From contig CANTUQ010000020.1 in assembly GCA_947683425.1 (NCBI GenBank), forward strand, positions 4,385,501 to 4,449,500: 64,000 bases of DNA, in the 5' to 3' direction. The translations under genes were made by a program, and so were the position numbers. The stretch's first letter is position 1; each line of letters begins with the position of its first letter. Under the pieces are notes generated by a model. It searched no databases and had not been told where the DNA came from. It saw only the letters and a list, made by a program, of their open reading frames with translations. Source of the stretch: Excoecaria cochinchinensis (Eukaryota > Streptophyta > Magnoliopsida > Malpighiales > Euphorbiaceae). Shown here piece by piece: positions 57,830-64,000 of the stretch.

Positions 57830-58323
57830 AAAAGAATTTCGTCCTCAAAATTCACTTACACCGAAAAGAATTCCCAGCATTACATTCCATGTCACCAACA
57901 AACTCATACATTCCACTTCCAAACCACTCACTTGTTTATACTTACTACCCTCGCTATACTCTTAATTCATTTTCGTTCACCAAATGCAGAACATTTTCTC
58001 TTTACCGTTGCTATGCTTACCACTACTACTCTAGTTCTTAATAGCAAATAGTACACGTATACCCTGTCAGCTTTCTCTCAATCAAAACACATATGCAAAT
58101 GCTTTCATGTTTGGTCAAAGGGATAATGATGCAATGGGAATGTGATGGCTCATGTATGCAGAGTGATGCTGAAGAAATGCAATTTATGCTATGATGATGC
58201 ACTTTATCCCATCCCCATGATTCAAGATGGTTTTTATTCAGACACTTTTCTGGAGATAGCCGACAGGTATATAGAGTACTACCAAAACCTTATAGAATCC
58301 CAATACTCATCCACTTCCAAATA
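57830..58323 (-). other. Non-coding 3' part of element C internal region
   Basis: About 490 bp between gag and the polypurine tract, longer than the roughly 100 bp in B and F. I see no domain or repeat in it. Confidence 0.5.
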
Positions 58324-58854
58324 TTAAAAGAAAAACTTGTTGAAATATATTAATATAAACTTACTGGAAGGCTCTGCAGGCTCCGTCACTACTCTACGGT
58401 GCTCAATAAATTCAGCTGGTCCACGAGTAGCTCTAAGCAAATCATCCATATCCTTCCTAGCTTGCTGAGCTAGATTCTCCCTTGACTTCGGACAATTGGC
58501 AAGCTGATGGGCTTTGCTGCCACATCGAAAACAAGCTCCAGTCAGCTTCCGATAAAGACCCCAATGTTGCTTCTGACAGAACTGGCATACCGGAGTTTCT
58601 CGAATCCTTTTCCCTACCGACACTTCACTGCCTGAAACTTTCCTTTTCTGAGGTATCTTCTGAACAAAATCCTGAGGGACGCGAGGGGTAGTTAACCTAT
58701 CCAAAATCCGAACCAACCCTCGCACCAGAGCCCTATCATCGGAAACAGAACCAGAATCCCTATCCAGAGGACGCTCAGAAACACTCTGATCAACACTAAC
58801 TGGATTCACACTTTCTGTTGTCTCGCCCATCTTCTCACTCGGGTCAGACTCCAT
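58324..58854 (-). CDS. Gag of element C lacking its central core, open
   Basis: 176 open codons from the shared MESDPSE start. After about 65 residues (LDRLTTPRVPQDFVQK) the sequence jumps to the basic region before the zinc knuckle (IPQKRKVSG), so about 170 residues with the retrotrans_gag core present in F are missing, in frame. The C-terminal CFRCGSKAHQLANC is a perfect CX2CX4HX4C. The frame runs on past GTAAGT at 58364, the place where the B and F gag frames also end. The product could bind nucleic acid but not assemble a particle alone. It might still be made, as it has no stop inside. Confidence 0.75.
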   Translation of the reverse strand: MESDPSEKMGETTESVNPVSVDQSVSERPLDRDSGSVSDDRALVRGLVRILDRLTTPRVPQDFVQKIPQKRKVSGSEVSVGKRIRETPVCQFCQKQHWGLYRKLTGACFRCGSKAHQLANCPKSRENLAQQARKDMDDLLRATRGPAEFIEHRRVVTEPAEPSSKFILIYFNKFFF

Positions 58855-58995
58855 CTAACACAACACACATAGGACAAGACGCATCTGCATTAGGCCACGA
58901 CACAAAACCGACTCTCAAACAAAGACTCGACATATAATAAGTAACATACAAAGACTCGATACTCAAAAAAATAAGACAACCAGAATTGTCAAACT

Positions 58996-59009
58996 GCGCT
59001 CTGATACCA
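58996..59009 (-). other. Primer binding site of element C (initiator Met tRNA)
   Basis: Minus-strand TGGTATCAGAGCGC, 5 bp from the LTR end. Confidence 0.85.
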
Positions 59010-60926
59010 CTAAATGTAACACCCCAACCCATACGTAGGCAAACCCATCCGCAAGGGAGTAGGAAGTCGTACAAGTAGGTGTGTTACCGAACATAAGCGA
59101 TACAAAGCGTATAAAAATATGGAATAATTTAAAACTTTAGAAGTAAAATTGAACATACATACTTCACCAACGCACGTACACCAAGCAGAAACATACAGAC
59201 ATGTAAGTTTACCACCATGCCATAGAAGTTACAGACAGACGATAAAATAGAGGAAATTCTTAATAAAAAATATTTACATCGCCCAAAATATTACTTCAGC
59301 CTCTTTACATATTATTATTACATATACATTTTATACAGAATTACAAAATCAAAAATAAAGAAGCTGGACAAAAACTAAAACTCCTAGCTCCTATGTGGCC
59401 GACTCTATAGATGCATGACTCGAACCGAACCAAACCTGCCACCTGCACGGGAAAAGAACCCGTGCTAAGCGATAACGCTTAGTGGGGAAACACACAAGAA
59501 ATATGGGCGGCCATTAACAATGGGCGTCAAGGCATAACACACACAAATATCATACACACCTAGTTCTTACCGAGAATATATATATACTTACATATAATAG
59601 CTATGCATTCGAATGTTTCTAATCATATTCATGTACTCATATGTGTGACACTAACCAAATCAAAAATCACCATACAAGATGTGAGTATGTTAATGCATAA
59701 CTACATATAACTTCACATGCATGCACTTACCTATACATTACATGTCAGTATCATTATATTTATATGCTAATACTTATATCGTCATACCAATACAGGTCCT
59801 CATATGCATACATTTACATAGTACATTGGGAAGTCAGGCTTTTGGAAGTACATCATGCATAGATACATAACAACTTAATCATGCAATTATCTTGCCAAAA
59901 ATAACCATACCCCAGTCCTGAGAACTAGTACCCTAACTGTTCACACCATAGTGCCCACAAATTCCCGAGCAAAAATCATTGAAGTCTATTCATACTACAA
60001 TCATACTACGATACATATACACTAGCTGAGAGCATAGGTACATAATCACAATACTATCACACTTCCGCTGCACAACATTAATCTTTAACATAAGCAACTA
60101 TACAATATTGCATTCCAATCACGGTATTCCAGAGAGCCAATAAATCTGCACTTATTAATTCACATAACTATAATCAGAACTGATTAGAATCGCATGCTGA
60201 TTATATTCAAACACAGTCATAATACGATATATATGAATAATCGCACATAATAGGCATGTTTGAGTCACATTTAACCCAATCAGAGATTCATAATCACCTT
60301 CGAATTCATAACTGGTTCACATGAACGAAATCTTACACATTCGGATATCATATTCTCATATTCATATCAGATAAAGCAAACGAAATACCTGCTGACTCAA
60401 AATAGTGGATAACGAGTAACAAACTGTACCTTACGGGTACAAATCACAAAGCATTATCGCTTTCCACATTTCTAAAACATTTCACTGAACAGGACCTTAA
60501 ACAAGATCCATACACATACACATAATAGGGTCGCGAGGAACCATTTGGGGACTTGATCGGGGTCCAAATCGTTCAAAGAGCGCTGCAGCTACACTTATAT
60601 AGACTCTATTAGGCATGCCTAACTATCCATTAGACTGACTCTCGCAGGTCATGTATCATTCAAATCATGTGTCACATCAGACAGTATATATATCATCATA
60701 CTTAATCCAGAGTATAGTAGACATATAAAGAAATTCATAATATCAGCCATGCATCATAGTATTCATTTTACAAAGCATACAATATAATTCCATCAACATA
60801 CTTTAGCACTATTCAATGTTCTAAAATTTATCTGAGTCAAATATGGAAATAATATCAGGCCAACCATTAGCTTAACATTTAAACTTTGCTTTTAACAACT
60901 AAACACTCTTTACAAAAACAGGGTAG

Positions 60927-61180
60927 GTCACGGTCACAACCAGGTTGGTTGTCACCGTGACATACTAAAACTCTCGACAGAAAGCACTCTTGGGGTACCT
61001 CACGGTGGTAACCCATTAGGTTGTCACCGTGACATACCCAGAACCCAAAACAGAATGCAAGTCTGCGGTAGGTCACGGTGGTAACCACATTCATTGCCAC
61101 CGTGACATACCAAAACCCTCAAAACAGAATGCCAATCTGAGGTAGGTCACGGTGGTTACCACATTCATTGCCACCGTGAC
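60927..61180 (-). repeat. Palindrome array, TCACGGT class, 4 units (C 5' LTR)
   Basis: Copy of 55419-55672. Arms are slightly better paired here, for example tcacggtggtaaccac...tgccaccgtgac in units 3 and 4. Confidence 0.9.
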
Positions 61181-61864
61181 ATACCAAAAACTTCAAAACA
61201 GAATGCTACCCCTCACACTTAATCATCTCATTCATACAAATTATTTATACATTTACATAAATACTTACTTACCCGGTTTGCCACATTATGGGTCTCCATT
61301 TAAAAGAGGAATCCATAAGCTAAAAGCATTAAATCACATTTATCATTATCATATTATATAAGCACTCAAATATCCGCATGAACTGTTATAGTATCATAAA
61401 TATCTTGCATACTAACATATTCTAATAACATTTATTACCAATGCATGCATCGTATAATATTGTTAAGCAATTACTTTAATCACGCATTCACTACTCATAT
61501 CCCATATACACATATTTCATTAAGCAAATTCATTTCATGTGACGTCTTTCATGAGTATTTAACTTAGATCTTAAGTCATACCTATGCATACTTGTTCATA
61601 TCATACACGTTTATATAGATGAAAGTATTATAATGTTCAATAATGTCATTAAACTTGACTTGATTCTAATACATACAATTACACATTATTACTTCATTAG
61701 TTTGCTATTAATATTAATCCTAATCATGGTTATTTTCCAAGGGATAACTATTCTTATACTCATTTAATAGTCCTAAACATACATTGGATGGATCCTAGAA
61801 AGTTCTGGTGCAATACGGGTTCAATTCGAGAAGAAAAACACCTAAAATGGTCAAGACAGAAGGG

Positions 61865-61969
61865 GTCACAGTGGTAATCAATTTGGTTACCACCGTGAGG
61901 TCCAAACTAAGTATTCTACCCAGGATTTTCATATGTCACGGTGGTAATCAATTTGGTTACCACCGTGAC
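61865..61969 (-). repeat. Palindrome pair, TCACGGT class (C 5' LTR)
   Basis: Copy of 56352-56457 with starts at 61865 and 61935 (70 bp). Confidence 0.88.
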
Positions 61970-63333
61970 CTACCAAAAAGTTGCAAAGCAGAAGCTGGAA
62001 ATCAGAACTGCTTCACAACTCATTTTTCTTCATCCTAAACGGGCATTTAGCTGAATTTTTAGGCAAACCTTCCTTCTTAAAATTTATTCCCTAAGATGTT
62101 ATCTTTCAAATGCAACAAATTTCAGATCAATTGGACATCCATAACTTCATATATGATCTAAACAACCTATAGTGCTCCCCTAAACCCGCCCAGAGAAGAT
62201 AGCTCTACTTCTTAACCACTTTTGGGACACTTAGAATTAAAATTAGATCAAACCTATTTCTAAAACATTCGTAGGAATATATCTTAGCTTTCCAACGGCA
62301 CTGAGTGCATACCATTTGGAGTTCTAAAACGCCCAAAACAGCTTAATAACCGAAGAAAAGTCCAGTGCATTCTAACCCAGTTTTTCACCCAAAATCTTAT
62401 TCACATGCACAAATGAACAATTTAAACCAACACTCACTACCATCATCATATATCATCCATAAAACGTTCAAGAAACTTACTTTACACATGAATATACTAA
62501 AATTCATACATATAATGGACAGTTTCCCAAACCTGGAAATCAAAGATCCAAAGTCACTTTCTAGCTTCCATCTACATTCTTTTCCTCTCCCTTGAGCTTC
62601 CTCTTGTTACCACCAACTTGCACAAACCAAAACCCAGAAAATCACTCAATCCAAACTCTAACATATGCCAATCAAAAGCAATAAAAGAAGGTGGAGAACC
62701 ACACACACACACAAGCCAAACTAACTCTTACCTCTCCAATCTTGCTCTAATACTCTCCCAAAATCACCTCTAGACAAACACCACTTCCAGCCAAAAAGAG
62801 AAGCAAGGAGGAAAAGCAAAGAATGAGGAAAGGAAGAAGAAGAGGAGGGCGTGAGAGAGGGAGAACGGGAATTTCCAATTCCTGTGTTTTCTCTCTCTCT
62901 TTTCCTCTTTCCTTTCCCATTAATTGCTTCCTATCCAAATCCAAATGCCCACTTCCCATTGGTCCAAATAATTCACTTTGACTGCTCTATTCAAGTCACC
63001 ATACACACACACACTAAATCACTTCTCATAAAAATATCCTACATCTTTAGTTCCATACCCATAATTCACTTGATAATTATTTCTCTTATGTAAATATCTC
63101 TAAGGCACCATGCTCATAAACCACACAATAAAATCTCTTAGTTCACATACATCCTACTACCATACACTACAAGCACACCATAATAATTCCTTCACTTAAC
63201 TTATTTAATTAATTTCTTAGCAAATAAATCCTTATTATCCATATTATTCATGTACAAATTGCCGAATTACCCTTCACTTATCTGACTTAGCTTGCCGATT
63301 CCGACTAGGCCCGATTTGGGGTGTTACACCTTG

Positions 63334-63885
63334 AGTGGTGCTTTCTGTCTTTCTTCCATGATGATCGAGCAGAGTGTCTTCTGGTAGACCTGACTGTGGT
63401 AATAACCCCATGACCAGTCCTTGTCTGACGTGTTTGATTGCTGCTGCCATTACTGCGCCCTGTTGGCTTTTAAAATCTGGGCTTCCATGACTGTCCTTAA
63501 AGTTTTGCGCTCGACTTTGAATGGCCATACTGCTTCTGCTTCATGTGACTCTCGTTGAGATTCCGATAGTGGTTCTCTAACCTTAAAGTGCAAAAGGCCA
63601 TTTCTCTGCCCAATCCTTGTAGTTTGGAGCCATCTTGAACAAGATCTTCTTGTTAGCAGTCTCTCATGTCCCATTGGTTTGAGGGCAATACAGAGAGGAC
63701 TCATGGTCTTTAATACCATACCTTTGGAGTGACTCCTTAGCCATAAATCTCCCTTCCGTCCTTGAACCCTGCATGGTGTGGGAGACCGTATAGATATATT
63801 GGATTTCCTATAATGACCCTGTCTATTAGAGGTCATAGAAGGCACCTCCCCTATGATGCTTATTCCTAAGCTCGAGTAACCCATA
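63334..63885 (-). pseudogene. TAT integrase fragment (element D)
   Basis: Minus strand, over two frames: YLYGLPHTMQG, FMAKESLQRYGIKDH, YCPQTNGT, ETANKKILFKMAPNYKDW, EKWPFAL and VERKTLRTVMEAQI. This is the second half of the integrase core and the following TAT-specific region. The second catalytic Asp region is altered, and frameshifts are present. Element C is inserted at its downstream end; an opposite-strand RT begins beside it. Confidence 0.75.
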
Positions 63886-64000
63886 TCCGTTGTAAGTCAA
63901 TATAACCCTTTTGGTCCTTTTCGAAAGTCAAGAAAAATGGCAAAGTACGAGCATGTGTAGATCAATGGGATTTGAACAAAGCTTCCTATAATGATTTTCC
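63886..64000 (+). pseudogene. Reverse transcriptase N-terminal fragment, plus strand
   Basis: From about 63925 the plus strand reads VKKNGKVRACVDQWDLNKAS and then YNDF, matching the early RT region (VKKNGK...CVDYRDLNKACPKDDFP in this group). It runs off the window. It faces away from the neighbouring minus-strand integrase, so the two cannot belong to one collinear element. Confidence 0.7.

Larger units (their letters stand above)
53512..63328 (-). mobile_element. Element C: gag-only chromovirus derivative (TR-GAG) with 4.3-kb LTRs
   Basis: Minus orientation, 9817 bp, flanked by CCTTG (53507-53511, 63329-63333). LTRs 53512-57816 and 59015-63328 are nearly identical by eye. The internal part is only 1198 bp: polypurine tract, a gag lacking its central core, and primer site. 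The LTRs make up almost 90 percent of the element. It is the third pol-less element here and would need both Gag and Pol from elsewhere. Confidence 0.92.
59015..63328 (-). repeat. Element C 5' LTR
   Basis: 4314 bp, collinear with the 3' LTR. Double hairpin at 59443-59490 with perfect arms gcacggg / cccgtgc and AG at 59444-59443, ttaggcatgcctaa at 60609, arrays at 60927-61180 and 61865-61969. Confidence 0.9.
33344..63885 (-). mobile_element. Element D: TAT retrotransposon, 3' part, split
   Basis: Minus orientation: 3' LTR 33344-35885, polypurine tract, long 3' UTR 35886-39314, split by Athila G, 52857-53511, split by element C, then integrase 63334-63885. The two splits are marked by target duplications GCACT/GCCCT and CCTTG. 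Everything upstream of integrase is replaced by an oppositely oriented RT piece at about 63886. The left target site reads CTTAC. Confidence 0.8.

Noticed and set aside
1..64000. Host genes, tRNAs or rRNAs
   Set aside because: I found none; every segment longer than 300 bp can be placed in an LTR, UTR or coding part of a retrotransposon.

Overview
This is plant nuclear heterochromatin-type DNA. I found no host gene, tRNA or rRNA. Essentially all 64 kb is nested long terminal repeat (LTR) retrotransposon sequence of the Ty3/gypsy type. The lineages (TAT with a second RNase H and a G-patch, Athila with an extra ORF after integrase, chromodomain-bearing Tekay/Del chromoviruses), the initiator-Met and tRNA-Asp type primer sites, and stop codons made by C-to-T change all point to a flowering plant, probably a eudicot with a large genome. 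The species cannot be named from this window.

Layout, outermost to innermost. (1) 1-917 is the 3' part of a TAT LTR and 918-1471 is a minus-strand chromovirus protease scrap. (2) TAT element A (+) has its 5' LTR at 1472-3937, then decayed gag, protease/G-patch, RT, RNase H and second RNase H to 22854. It is split by element B (+, 7591-20543, target duplication GTCTG), a gag-only chromovirus derivative that itself holds two solo LTRs, S1 (10580-13986, GTTAA) and S2 (14364-16931, AAGTA). (3) At 22855 a Tekay chromovirus E (-) begins. It is split by gag-only element F (+, 25985-32531, GTCAT) and then cut by TAT element D (-) from 33344. (4) D (LTR 33344-35885, satellite-rich 3' UTR, integrase at 63334-63885) is split by a 13.5-kb Athila element G (-, 39315-52851, GCACT/GCCCT) and by gag-only element C (-, 53512-63328, CCTTG). 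(5) From about 63886 an RT fragment lies in the opposite orientation.

How the parts work together. A, D, E and G descend from autonomous types but carry stops, frameshifts or lost catalytic residues. B, C and F have LTRs, primer site, gag and polypurine tract but no pol, so they would need enzymes supplied in trans (the TR-GAG type).

The most striking signal is an architecture the usual feature types do not name. LTRs of unrelated lineages carry arrays of about 35-bp inverted repeats spaced at about 72 bp, with related spacers and a definable direction. The same motif (core TCACGGT...ACCGTGA) is in Athila and chromovirus LTRs. A second class (TGTCGCGATCGCGACA type) replaces it in an otherwise homologous LTR. 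TAT LTRs carry their own arrays of short covarying hairpins.

In Athila G an extra copy of the array lies inside the element, just upstream of a TATA-like box, a strong splice donor, an intron and an intact downstream ORF whose ATG would be created at the splice junction. This looks like a second, internal transcription unit. All chromovirus-type LTRs here also share a candidate leader intron whose acceptor sits in a conserved, covarying double hairpin.
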